DNA from: Malurus cyaneus samueli
Lineage: Eukaryota; Chordata; Aves; Passeriformes; Maluridae
DNA length: 64,000 nucleotides
Assembly (NCBI GenBank): GCA_009741485.1
Contig: CM019216.1
Span: 29,033,741-29,097,740, forward strand
Direction of reading: 5' to 3'
In this document: positions 12,663 to 24,800 of the stretch, in pieces
Layout of the letters: every line of letters begins with the position of its first letter
How positions within the stretch are numbered: position 1 is the first letter of the stretch
The notes under the pieces: model-generated
What the model was told of the DNA's origin: nothing
Database searches by the model: none
Seen by the model: only the letters and a program-made list of their open reading frames with translations
Position numbers and translations under genes: made by a program

Positions 12663-13336
12663 CCTAGATCACAAAATCACAGCACCAAATAGGTTAGAAA
12701 AGACTTTTGAGATTATCGAGTCCAACCTGTGACTGAACACTACCTTGTCAACTAGACCATGGCAGAGAGTGCTACATCCAGTCCTTCCTTAAACACCTCC
12801 AGGGACATTGATTTTGCCACCTCCCTGGGCAGCACATTCCAATACCCAGTCACCCTTTCTGTGAAGAATTTCTTCCTACTGTCCAACCTAAACCTCCCCT
12901 GGCACAGTTTAAGACTGTGTCCTCTTGTCCTATCGCTGGTAGCTGTGAGAAGAGGCTGGCCCCACCTGGCTACAGCCTGCTTTCAGCTGCTCCTCACAGG
13001 ACTTGTGCTCCAGACCCTTCCCCAGCTCTGTTGCCCTTCCCTGGCCTCACTCAAGTATGGCAACATCCTCTTTGCAGTGAGGGGCCAGAACTGAGCACAG
13101 GATTTGAGGTTTGGCCTCACCACTGCGAAGTACAGGAGAAGAGTAACTGCCCTGCTCCTGCTGGCCACACTGTTGCTGACACAGCCAGGATGCCATTGGC
13201 CTTCTTGGTCACCTGAGCACACCTGGCTCACGTTCAGCCATTTTTCAATCAGTACCCCCAGGTGCCTTTCTGCCTGGCTGCTTTCCAGCCACTCTGACTG
13301 CAGCCTGTAGCACTGCATGGGGTTGTTGTGGCAAGA
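12663..13336 (-). mobile_element. CR1 LINE, 3' fragment with ORF2 C-terminal end
   Basis: The plus strand begins with decayed terminal repeats (AGATCACAAAATCACAG) and follows a CR1 3' end: tcgagtccaacctgtgac, aaacacctccaggga, cacctccctgggcag, gtgaagaatttcttcct, acttgtgctccagacccttc, and gcctcaccac. It ends near gcatggggttgttgtgg. The minus strand at 12983-13351 keeps a 122-codon frame containing SVASRSRAV and VVRPNLKSCAQFW, matching the C-terminal end of CR1 ORF2. Same general subfamily as the copies at 41.5, 49.0 and 59.4 kb. It is truncated and non-functional. Confidence 0.92.
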
Positions 13337-13380
13337 TGTCATAAAACTCAAGTGTCTTAGGAAAAACTAAGGAAAAACTA

Positions 13381-13428
13381 ACTTTTTTTTTTTTGTTTTG
13401 CTCTTTTTTTTGGTTTTTTTTTTTGAGA
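13381..13428. repeat. T-rich low-complexity tract
   Basis: Runs of T broken by G and GCTC, lying about 45 bp beyond the end of the preceding CR1 copy. It gives rise to a lysine-rich minus-strand frame and phenylalanine-rich plus-strand frames that should be ignored. Confidence 0.85.
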
Positions 13429-16400
13429 AAAAGAGAACTCTTCCTTGGCATGCCTCAAGCTGTTCAATCGTCTTTACAGACCACAGTCCATCTGACACTG
13501 TTTTACATAAACTGCAGACCATGGAGGGAAGAGGCACAAAAAGGGAATATAAATTTCTCTGTAATATTTTTCAGCTCTGTTTGCGGTTGTTAGAGCTTTA
13601 CCTTCTTTTTATTCTTGCTTCCCCGGAAGAACCTTTTCAAGAGGCGAGGCAATTGTCAAAAAGCAAGAAAGGCAATATGTTGCCCAGACACTTAGATATA
13701 TCACATCCAGTCAGACCAAATTGTATGTAAAGGAAGTAGTTACACAGTGAAGAAATAGCCTTTTCAAATGACTGATCATAACACTTACAAATTCTCGGAA
13801 CAGCCTTGTTGTCTGAAGTAAATCAAACTGCAAAACAAGACAACCAGCATGACAAATAGTGTCCAGTTGATCACAGTTCTTTCCTCATGAAAATGCTTCC
13901 ATTAATGCAAATTTAATATTGAAAACTTCCAGAAGGGTGAAAAGTAAATAAAGGACAAACTGTACCAGGAAAATATGACTGGCTGATTTGACAGCATTAC
14001 AGAAATACTCAGATTAAGAGAACATTCCATTCGAAGGACCATTACTAAGACCTGATCTGATTCATACTTTGTTTTTGTTTTGTTTTTCTTTCATAACAAT
14101 TAGGTGAAAAGGGATCACTGGAAAATCCAGCTCATCCTCTTGTTGTTTGCAAAGAGATTCTACATTTCACCCAAAAGCTTACATGTAAAATCCCTTGCTC
14201 TTTCATCTTTTTTGCATCTCCTGTGTTTGACTGATGTGTGTTCAGAATTATATTCAGTCTTGAGCTCAAGAACTCTGGAAGGGTTATTCTACAACCTCCC
14301 TGGAGTGTTCATCTTCATGGTTTGTCATTTTCTCTCAAAAGTATCTACATAATTTTTTTTTTTTTTACTTTGATTTTCACTGATGTGAATAATTAGATTT
14401 TTCTAAAGCTTTTAATACTGGAATAATTTTTAGAGAATCTGGATTAGAGCTCTTGATAAATTCTGATATTTTGATGTTTGTTAGGAAAGACTTGTTTCTG
14501 CCTTCTGAGCAATTTTTTCTTTCCAAACAAAACTTCTCCAATCTTGTGCAACATTTCCTTTTATATTCACATGATGTTCTAAATCTTAAACTCAGGTTAT
14601 GTTTCATCAGGTCTCACAAGCCATTTGCAAATTGCAAGTTCAAGGCAATACCTATGCTCTATGCTCTCATTGGCTAAGAATTTATGAAAAGAGTGAGCTA
14701 CATCCAAATTGGTAAGCTGTCTCCTGGCATCTGGGAGATGCGTTGAAGTCCACGTTGTACATTATTCAGCTGAGAAACTGAGGGTCGGACATCTTGTAGT
14801 TCAAAGTTGCCTGCTGTAATGATTGGCTTCTTATAAACCAGCTGCCTTGTTTCTATCTTTTGGAGCTGTTTCAGTTTCCAAACATGCTTTTAAGTAAGCC
14901 CTGATGTCAAGACTGGATCTTAGCTCTCCCACATGGAAGAGAAGTGCACCAGCTGAAGTGCACCAGCTGTCAGCACCTTGTTACGCCTTTTTTATAGCAA
15001 AAAATAACCTTGGAGTACAGATGTTTCATCACATGCAATTAAATTGTTTCACCGTAACAAGTTTTCCCTTTGCCAGAATGTGGTGTTGGAGTGTCCCAGC
15101 TGCAAGTGGAAATGCAGTAGTTTAAACGACAGTGGTGATGAGATAGACTCCTAAATTTCACCTCACACCTAAGATAAGAAAAAGGCAGCCTGAAATGACC
15201 TTGTAGTTAACTAGGACAAGGTGACCTCTCAAATCATAGGAACTGGAGCAGATTTGATCACACATCTATGCAACAGGTTTCAATCCTACTAGAGAAAGTA
15301 AAATTTCATGCAAGTTGAAAGGTTTTATAGGTCTGTGAATTTGTTCTCATGTAGTTTTGCCATAACGGGGTTTTTTTTTGTACTTAATTACATTTTTCTC
15401 AAAGTTCTATTAATGCTAAATAGCTGGCAAATATCAGATGTAAAGACAATTTAAAGCCTTGTTTTAAAACTTTTGTACTTGATTTCTTACTTGTGCTTAC
15501 TTATTTCTAACTTAATGAAAGCAGATCCCTCAAAATAGCTTGGCCCATATCATGGAACTGTCGACTACAGGCACCTGGTTCAAATTTAGATTTAGTAAGA
15601 GTTAATCAGTAATTTAATAATTCTTCGTTGCTTATTGATAGAACTGCCAGGTTCCATAGTGAACAATGAGCTACTTATTCTCTCTAACCCTGCCACCCCC
15701 AGGTAGGGTCTGAGCCCAAATATTGGCTCCAAATACTGCCATACTCTTTCAGGAGGGGAAGAAAAAAAAGTAATTTTGGATTGAATTGTTATTTTCAAAG
15801 CCAATCCCACAAGCAGTTCAGTATTCTTACTAAAAGAGATGTTCTAGCTCATGTCAGAGTTTCCGTGTGCTCACTCATTGTGACAGATGGTGCAAAGGTT
15901 TCATTTGTGCTCCGTTTGCTGTATGCACACCATATGTTCTGGTGTACTAAAGACATGTTGTTGAGCAAGGTAGAAGCTGGCCTTGCCCCATCTGCCCTTT
16001 TTTGGGTCAGGTAGCAACTTGTGGGAGGAGAGGAGTACATCTGCACCTTGCCGGGGATCAGCCCAGCATTTGCGTGCAGAGAGAAGCCACTTGCTCAGCA
16101 AAGAGGGAGGTGGCATTGTGTGTCAGGGCTGGGAGGTTCCCAGGTCACAGGAAGGATGCAGGCCAACAGCCAGGCTTTGGACCTGCTGGGAAAAAATCAC
16201 CCTGTGGCTCAGGTGAACACTGACATTCAGCATGAATACTGGCACAACTCAGGAAGATGCTGAAAATCTGGGGTGACGAGCTAGTCAATGGTGCAGTACA
16301 CTCCACAGAGGGGAGTCTGGTTTCCTAACCTTATTGCTTGCCCAGATGAGATGAGGTTTCTCTGTTTCAAGTTGGTGGTTTGTAGGGTTTTAATGTCATT

Positions 16401-18687
16401 TGGGTGCATTGGTCATTATGAAAATAAAGTGTGGAGAGTCTCCTTGAAAGCTCTGTCGGACACATACATAGTCTGTCCTTCGTGTAGCCTACAGAATATT
16501 GAAATAATTTTTAAAAAACAATTTCCTCAGATAATCCTCACTGAATGTAATCTGAAGTAGGAGGGAGCAGAATCAAAGAAAGCTTTGGGATTAAGAGATT
16601 AAGTTCTCATTGTAATTCAACATGCCTAACAAGTTCAATTAAGTAATATTGTGCCTTTTTTTCCCCTCCCATGGGTAAGCACCAAGTAGTAGGTCTGAAT
16701 AAAATAATCAGGAAAGACTCACCGCTTGTGTTACACATATGATCAGACTAAATGATGGCAGTGGTGCACTTTCAGCCACTTTCACCCTGTGAATTTACTA
16801 TTTCTTACCTACATTCCATAGAATTAAAAAAAAACAGCAAAAGAAAGCCATAGTTGACCCAAAATAAGAATATATATCTTAAAAGCTGTACAGTGCTGTG
16901 TCACTTCAAACAATAGTAATAATACTTCTTTATTGTTAGAATTCCAGTTAATATCTGCTGCTGAAAGGAATCAAAGATGAAAGAAATCTTAAAAGTCTTT
17001 GGGTTGATAATGTATTTGTTTTGATGCCATGTTATTTATTGATATAGATTCACCACACAAAGAAGATGCACCTTCTTATATTGTCACGGCTAAGAATCCA
17101 GCAACACATCTATGCTTTTGTTAATTACAGAAGGAGAGGCCCATGAGATTACCTGATCTATACTGTTTCAACCAATCAACCAGAAGGTTTTGTTATCCCA
17201 TGGCAAATATTATTTCCAGCATTTGGGAATTAAGATGCATAATACGTGTCATATCTCTCATACACCAAAGAAGTTTCTTCTGCTGATTCATTTTTGCTAC
17301 CTAAGTTGCCAAATTTCTCAGCTGATTGATGAATCTCCAGGTTTCAATGTGCACCAATAAAAAATATTCTATATAAAATGCTGAAGAAAAAGCTTTCATT
17401 TTCAATATGTTTCAGTATTTATTTTATGTCAAAAAATATAATTAACATGTGAAGGATAATAATCTAATTAATACTTGTAATTGTACTATTTGCTTCACCT
17501 ATGAGTCATGCTAGACTGGTTTTTCACTTTTTTTTTTGCATCCACTACATCTTTGCCATAAAGAATTTGCAAAAGTTGTTGGGTTGTTTTAAAGTTGGGG
17601 TTTTTTTGTTTGTTTTATTTAACTTCTTCAACTAAGTTGCAGAAGTTGGTTTTTTTTTTTTTTGTTCAGAGTTATCAATAACATTTCTTTAAATATTTCC
17701 TCTGCACCTATATTAATTTTCCTTATTTTGTATTATAACAAAATGTGCATTAGGGTTACAATCAGCAGCAACAGTAGCACCATCCCTGTTCAGGTGATAT
17801 CCCTAAAGTTTTCATCCAAACTAAATTTTGGGCTTTCTCTGCCATTTAAAAAAAGATTCTTTGTTCATGAAATGCATTCTTCTGGAACATGACCAGGAGA
17901 AAACAGTCATTGTTTTCTTTGAAAACAAATCCAAGTTACTCTTAAAAAGCTGATTTTACAAGAAAACACTACAGCTGCTATAATCCATTATTTGCTGCAT
18001 TCTACCTACAAAGCAACTTATTAGCTATACTACAAGTGAAGCCTGTCTGAAAGATTAGGGCACGGTAAAATGTTTGAAATTAAATAGGTAACATTGAAGT
18101 GAGTATTAAAGACCAAGTTAGAAATGGTTGAAGAGCACCACTTTCATAAAGGTCGTTGTGGTTCCAGTAATGAGATTTACAAAACTGCTGAGATTAATAA
18201 AATTTGCCAGACCTCCAGCTAGACTCCCGCTTTCCAAACTAAGTACAAAACACCCACACTTTACTGGAGAGCAACACCTTGGAAGAATTCCAAACTTGTG
18301 TCTCTGGGTAGCAGCTTGGACTTCATAAATTGCACTTGTTTCAGCTGTTTTAGCACTCTTGCTGAAGACCTTACCTGATCCAGACGAACATGCAAATTTT
18401 CTAACCTAAGCACATGACATTGCAGTGCTGTAATGATCCCAGACTTGTCCTCCTACAAGAAATTTTCTCTCCAGTTCATGGCAGGGCTGACCTGGACACT
18501 CCTGTTTCATGGCCGTATTTCTGAAAGAGCAGCAGAAGCAAAGCATGAGTCTGGCTCCTTAAGTATTGCAGCCCACACTCTGCCCTGCCTCAGGATGCAG
18601 GGATCCCCATCCCATCTGTGCCACACACTGTGGACTCCCATGTTGGTCCATTTCAGTGGACAATTTCTATCTTTTAGCACATAAATA
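13429..18687. other. Intergenic or intronic stretch without identified gene
   Basis: No gene or repeat that I can name. At 15980-16270 there is a distinctly GC-richer patch in which all three plus-strand frames stay open for 70 to 80 codons. This is more likely to reflect composition than coding. T-runs occur at 15370-15378 and 17649-17662. Short open frames elsewhere show no recognisable domains. Confidence 0.5.
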
Positions 18688-18861
18688 ATCATAGAATCAT
18701 AGAGTGGTCTGGGTTGGAAAGGACCTTTAAAGGCCTTTTAGTCAAACCCCCCCTGCAATGGGAAGGGAAATTTCCAATTAGAGCATGGTTTCAGAGCCCT
18801 GTCCAAACTGACCTTGAATTATCCTAGGATTTGACAGCTACCACTTTTCTGGGCAACCAGA
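18688..18861 (-). mobile_element. CR1 LINE, short 3' fragment
   Basis: It starts on the plus strand with AATCATAGAATCATAGA, the complement of the CR1 terminal octamer repeat. It then shows tggtctgggttggaaaggacct, a decayed aaccccccctgcaatgggaag, and ctgaccttgaattatcctagg. Only about 175 bp of the 3' UTR end is present. Confidence 0.9.
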
Positions 18862-19974
18862 ATACGTTGTAATACGTTGCGCTCTGCAGCTGTAAATTTG
18901 CAACTGTAAATTTGCCCTACAGTGTGGTAAACTCTTTGTCACAGTAATTTCCTTTGTTATCTATAATGAATGAATTTTTTTCCATGAACTATATGATGCC
19001 CCTAAAAGCATTTGGTTAGTATAGAAGTTCTCTATGTATTTTTAAGAACATTTTTCAAACTGTTTTGTGGCATTAATAATAGGTGAAATTGTAGCCCAGC
19101 CTTGTATGCCCTTTTTCTTTAATCCAGAATGCACAGCCAAGTAACACAAATTCCCATCAAAAAGTCTAGATGTAATTGCATGCATTGCTCCTTGTGCTGC
19201 TTTGATCAAACATCTGATCAGTGTGCTAGCTTTTAAATAACTTGATTACAGCATCTAGAAGTGAGTAATTGAAATGGAAACAACTAAAGAAACCCAGAAC
19301 TCAACCAAAGACAAAAAACATTAATTTAATTGCCTGAACATTTAATATATCTGAACATATATAAACCACTGAATATGCTCATCACTTTGTGGAAAAATAA
19401 TACTCGCTTTCACTGTCATGGTGAGAATTGTCTTTTTGAGGACTTTTTATTCAGGTAGATATAAACTGTGATAAAGCATAAATGAACTTTGGAACTTAAC
19501 TAATGAATCTGAGACTACAGTACTAAAGAATATCCTCTACATTTTCATTCTGCCTTTTTTTTTACACAGGAATCTTGTTCCAATTAGCACACAAGCATAT
19601 CTTGTACTTAAAGCAGAAAGAAAAGGCAGTGCAGAAAGAGAACACGCATTTTACTAAAATTGAAAGACTTTGAAGGAAATGTCAAACTGTACTAGGGGTT
19701 CTTCCTGATTTTCAAATCTAAATAAGCAGTTGTAAATTTTTAGAGGCTTTTCTTTGTAGCAGTCAATTGTATGTTAAGTGAAATTCCTCATATTTTTATT
19801 CCTCAAGTCAAAATTAGTTTGGAAAAAAAACAGAATTAACTTACTCTTGTTTTGCAATGATATAAATTACTTAATGCTAGGTAAAGTAAGAAAACAACCA
19901 ATTCATTGCAAGTTATTCTAAAATTTAAAAAAAAAAAAAACAACTCCTTGAAAATCTCCATTTACTCAAAATCG
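18862..19974. other. Unassigned AT-rich sequence
   Basis: Nothing identifiable. Contains an A-run at 19927-19940. Confidence 0.5.
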
Positions 19975-20156
19975 AAAAAAAATTAGTGTATGTGTTTGAT
20001 AATGGGATCTAATGCTTTAAGAAAATCAGTGACAATGATGCATGTGCAGAGGGGCAAATTAACTANAAAAAAATTAGTGTATGTGTTTGATAATGGGATC
20101 TAATGCTTTAAGAAAATCAGTGACAATGATGCATGTGCAGAGGGGCAAAGTAACTA
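19975..20156. repeat. 91-bp-period direct duplication split by a single N
   Basis: The segment ending at 20065 is repeated at 20067-20156 with one clear mismatch (GGGGCAAATT versus GGGGCAAAGT) and a one-base difference in the leading A-run. The only ambiguous base in the window, N at 20066, sits exactly at the junction. This is what an unmerged overlap between two contigs looks like, so the duplication may be an assembly artefact. Confidence 0.9.
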
Positions 20157-20449
20157 AATATATCCTAAACACCTAACCTAGATACCTACATACATACACA
20201 CACAAACATGGATTATTTATGGTGTGCTCCGAATTAGAAATTACTATTCAGGAAAAATATCACAGGGTTATAATTCATATTTCTATGAATAATTCAGTAG
20301 CAGCCATGGAAACAATCTGAGTAGTAGGAGTTAAAGGGGAAGGCACAGACAGTGGAAAAAAAGAAACAGTTTTACTGTGTGGCTGAATCTGCCATGCAGC
20401 TCCATCTTGATTACAGGGTACTGTAATCTCCATTTCTCAGCAATGATAG

Positions 20450-20830
20450 GATAGAATTGAAAAGGTTTCAGAGGAAGGATGCAAGGGTGACAAAGACCTG
20501 GAAAGCTGCCATAGAATGAGTGCTAATAAACCTTATTGAACACAAGATACCTTCAGCTAGGAAAAGAGAAAACTGGGGCAAGAATATGAGAAACAGCTCA
20601 AGCCCCAGAAAGCACAGAAAGTGTGACCAGAAAACAGTTCCTCTTTGTTTTCCCATAATATAGGAACTGAAAGCCATCAAATCAGATTATCATCTGAAAA
20701 GGTGCAAAACAGGCAAGAGCAAGTATCAAAATTATGGAGTTTATTTCCTCAACACAATTTGGATGTCAAAAATATATATTGCTTCAAAATGTAAGCATAC
20801 TGATTCATACACCACATAAAACTCTAAGAG
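20450..20830 (+). mobile_element. Old CR1/L3-like LINE remnant
   Basis: The segment at about 20650-20730 (TTCCCATAATATAGGAACT, then a CATCAAAT block, then CAAAACAGGCAAGAGCAAGTA) follows the 3' region of an ancient CR1/L3-type LINE that I recall from turtles and other sauropsids. That consensus reads cccataatataagaact, ggtcaccaaatgaaatt, and gtttaaaacaaataaaaggaagt. Upstream, GAAAAGGTTTCAGAGGAAGGATGCAA fits the corresponding gaaaaggttcaaaaaagagcaac segment. No open frame survives. The limits are approximate. Confidence 0.5.
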
Positions 20831-21444
20831 GAAGGCTGGAGGTCAACTAAACCCAAAAGAGCAATTTAATTATTAATTATAAATGATTAATTATAGATAG
20901 CCATAAATGGCAACAAGTTAATGCATCTTTGGTAAAACTATCTTCTATCCTTTGCAATGTGTCTACATATGTGTTGGCAACAGTATAAATTGAGATGGAT
21001 AGCCATTTTCTTGTGGAAAACATGGCTATGTGATAACAGATTTATTTGAAAAAAGAATTTCGAATAAATTGGACTTTCTTACAGCAAGACTGGACAGTAT
21101 TCAGAGAGATGCAAAGAAATCCATTGAAATGATTTTCTGAATTATGAATTAATATTTTCAGAAATACTGAGATAAAACTTGCTAGCAATGCCCACGCTCT
21201 CTATATTTTCTGAAAACTCTCCAAATTTTTATTCTCTTCAGATTTTAAAATTTAATGAAAAATAAATTTTCTACCTTTCCTGCTGGAACCAGGACTTAAA
21301 ATAAGCCTTTTATTAACAAATTGACTCAGGTTCACCTAGTTAGAAGCACTGCTTTGTACCCACTGGGTCAAACTTCAGTGGGAAACTCAACCCAACAACA
21401 GAATATCAAGAGTCATCTGTTTAGTTGCATCACAAAAACTCTCT

Positions 21445-21868
21445 TGATTATTTTAAGCAGTCTTGGGAATCTGGAGAGGTCCCAGCTGACTGGAAGCTGA
21501 CAAATGTCCCAATTTTCATGGAGGCCAAGAAGGAGGACTCTGGAGACTAAAGGCCTGTCAGCCTCATTTTAGTGCCTGTAAAATTATGGAGAAGATTATT
21601 TTGGGAAGTATTGGAAAACACCTGAAAGACAACACAGTCACTGGTGACAGTGAGCAGTGCTTCATGTGGGTAAACTCCTGCTTATCAAAACTGATTTTCT
21701 TTTACAACAAAGTAACCCACCTAGCTGATCAAGCGAAGCCAGTTGATGTAATCTTTTTGGATTTCAGTAAAGCTTTCGATGCTGTCTCCTACAGCATCCT
21801 TCTGGACAAAATGTTCAGCATTCAGCTGGATAAACACATCATGGCCTTGTGGCCCAGTAAATAGTGGT
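21445..21868 (+). pseudogene. CR1 ORF2 reverse transcriptase fragment
   Basis: A CR1 fragment truncated at both ends. The frame at 21586-21864 begins MEKIILGSIGKHLKDN, includes SCLSKLIFFYNKVTHLAD, and contains PVDVIFLDFSKAFDAVSYSI, which is reverse transcriptase motif A (first catalytic aspartate in FLDFSKAFD). This is unmistakable CR1 family sequence. Upstream, GAGAGGTCCCAGCTGACTGG encodes the RSQLTGS stretch before the PI/FKKG region, but the frame shifts near 21546. The YADD box and everything 3' of it are missing, so the fragment cannot be active. Confidence 0.9.
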
Positions 21869-24800
21869 TGCTATTGCTTGCAACATGTCACAGAATTTTT
21901 TAATCTCTTAATGACATAGATGTATATTATTCTTATCTAATTTAATCCTCAACTTCATAAAAGCTGATTTTAACACATTTTCCATTATTCAGTTAAAGAC
22001 TGTGACTATTTTTCATATCCTATTGAAAATGCATTTGCAAACAGATGTTATTGCAACAAAATAACAGATCAAACTATTTTAAGTATTCAAAATTTCACTA
22101 TTCATTTTAATATTTCTGCTATGTTTATCATTATCTGTAATTATCTCATCTGATTTGATACACCTTTTTGAAGACCTTGAAATAGGTGTTAACAGCTGGC
22201 ACTTTGACAGATTTTGTAGAAGTCAGTATTGTCTTGTCATCCTTTTGCAAACATATGTACATATGCTAAGTGGAATAAACATTTTTTATTGTTTGTTTCA
22301 TTTACTTGTTGCTATTGTTAAAAGAGTAAAATTTGGCAGCAGAATGAGGAGCTCTTGCTTCTTCTTGTATGGTGTTATGAGAGAAATAAAACCCTGGTGA
22401 AAGGGTAAGACGTTTTAACACTTTTGAAACTAAGAAATAAGAACACTGCACTCATGCCAACATTTTCTGACCCCAGAAAATGCATACAAGTTTGGATAAT
22501 GAAACCACTACAAAATATCTCAAAATGGATTGAATCAATATCAAACTCAGCCAAAACAAACTGACTGGATTTAATGATTTTTACCAAATAATGGTCAAAA
22601 GGATTCTTGGGAGAGTCCTCAGACAGAGAGGACAAGTATTAGGATTAGGATTCCATGTGATTAAGATTCCATGTTAGTTTATGAAAACTTTCTATGTCAT
22701 TTGTCTGCGCGTGTGGAAGAAGGGGCTACAACTGGGGGAATCTGTTTGTTTTTCCATTTAAGCGGAATTCTTTCTCAGAATTGTAAATTTGGAGAGCAGC
22801 AATAGAACTTGGCTTGGAAACTTCACGCTTGCTTGAATTTCTCTGGAAACACTTATGCTTCTGAAAGAAAACCACGTACTTGGCCTACTGGTAGACTTGG
22901 GCTAAGACTGGAAGCACCAACGAGGTTGATTTTTGGGCTGCACAGTAGAGCCACTGCCCTCTCTTGCATTGCCTCATGAGATATAAACAAATCCATCTGT
23001 CTCAATATCTGATGCTGCTCTGAACACGCAGAATGATGGTATTAGAGAAGGTGCTCTAGTACGCTGTATTTTTAAAAACATTTTCACTATTTAGGACACT
23101 TAAAGGGTAAAAGAAATCAAGAGCTCTTCAGAAACATTCTCTATCTCCTGAAGAGTTATTTTGGGGAAAAGGAAAACCCAAAACAGCAGTCTCTTTCCTA
23201 CCAATTGACACTACATTTCAAATTATTTTTAAGAAATATAGCAGTAACATCAATTTGTGATATCAGAAACTGAAAAATTACCTTATTCTTTCTGCAAATA
23301 ATGTATTAGAGTTCTATAACGGTCCCACATGAATCTGACACCTAGTTAAGTTGAAGGAACAATATTTCACAGAGTGGTTACTGTGCCTGTCCGTTATGGA
23401 TCACTTATTCTGTAAATGTGGCCTCATAAGTGTGCTTGTTATGCTCATTTAGACAAAATTTAAAGTTTCTTAATAGGACAATGCTGCAATTTTAAAGAAA
23501 TTCTTTACATTGCTAAAGATTCAGTTTTCATTAGTTGTATCAATTTTAGGAGAAAAATGATTATGAGGATGTGTTATAAGCTTAAATAATGACTGCAATT
23601 CAAATGCTCTGAAGAGAAATGTTGATACCACACTATTAGTCCTCATTCTAGCTAATCTCATTTTACATTAATCACAAATTGCAGTAGTACCCAAAGACAC
23701 TTCTCAGAATGTAAAGTGACAAAAGAAGGGAAATAAAAAATGTATATCATTAACAGATAATAACTGCTGGATTTAGAATTCCTGTGCTTTCTGAAAGAAC
23801 CAGGCTTACACAGTGTCTCACCATTTACTTGAACAGAAAGATGAGATTTCCCTCCATTTCCACAATAAAATGTCCTTAAAGCTTTGCCTGCATTTTATAT
23901 AAGAGTTCTGGGATGGTGTTACTATAGTGACATTCTCCATTCAGAATTGAAAGGACAACATCTGGATAAGCATCTTAAGTGTCCATAACTGTCAATGCGC
24001 ACTGTTCATTATAGAAGTTTTTTTTTTATTTTTCTGAACAGTGTCTCATTTAAATTTCTAGCCACATCGGAATTTCATCAATGAGAGCTGCACTCATCTT
24101 CTAGGCAAGAGAAAAGACATAATTCCATAGCATAGGATGACATTTTAGAGCCCCGTTTAAATAAAGCTATATATGTTATGTGTTTATCCCAGCAGCATTA
24201 AGGGGAAATTTTTCAAAGCTTGTTAGGGAAGCTGTAAGCAAATCATGCTTAAGGAAAAATGATACATGCATGTAATTACATGTAAGTGATAAATGCATGT
24301 AAGTACAATATAAATTGAACACTGCAGTTACTCTATTTTCCCAGGTGTAATCTGTAGGATGAAGCGCTTGACTTCAGAGTTTTATAACTGCATTACGGGT
24401 GACTCACCATGCTGCACAGAACAATCCAACACAGCTATGCAAACATTTTGCAGCATGTGTAGTATGTGTAAGAACCATTCTATGTCATTTAGAAACCATA
24501 AAGGAATGAGAAGAAAACCCTACATTTTTATTGTCTTGTTTTCAGTGACAAGGACAAAGCACTTCCTTCATATAGAGAGATAATCAAAGGCAGATTTTTG
24601 GAAAATGAAAATAAAAATCTGTTCAAAAATGGAAACAATGTTACACATAAGCTATAAACTATTTCTTCAGTGGATAAAACTTCAAAATAAAAACTGGCCA
24701 GCTGCTTTCTTTCCACCCATGCTTATCTATGTGCATCAGTTATCTTTTGGTACACTTGGGGTTTAAGTACAGCTCACTTGTACTGACAATCTTTCAAGTA

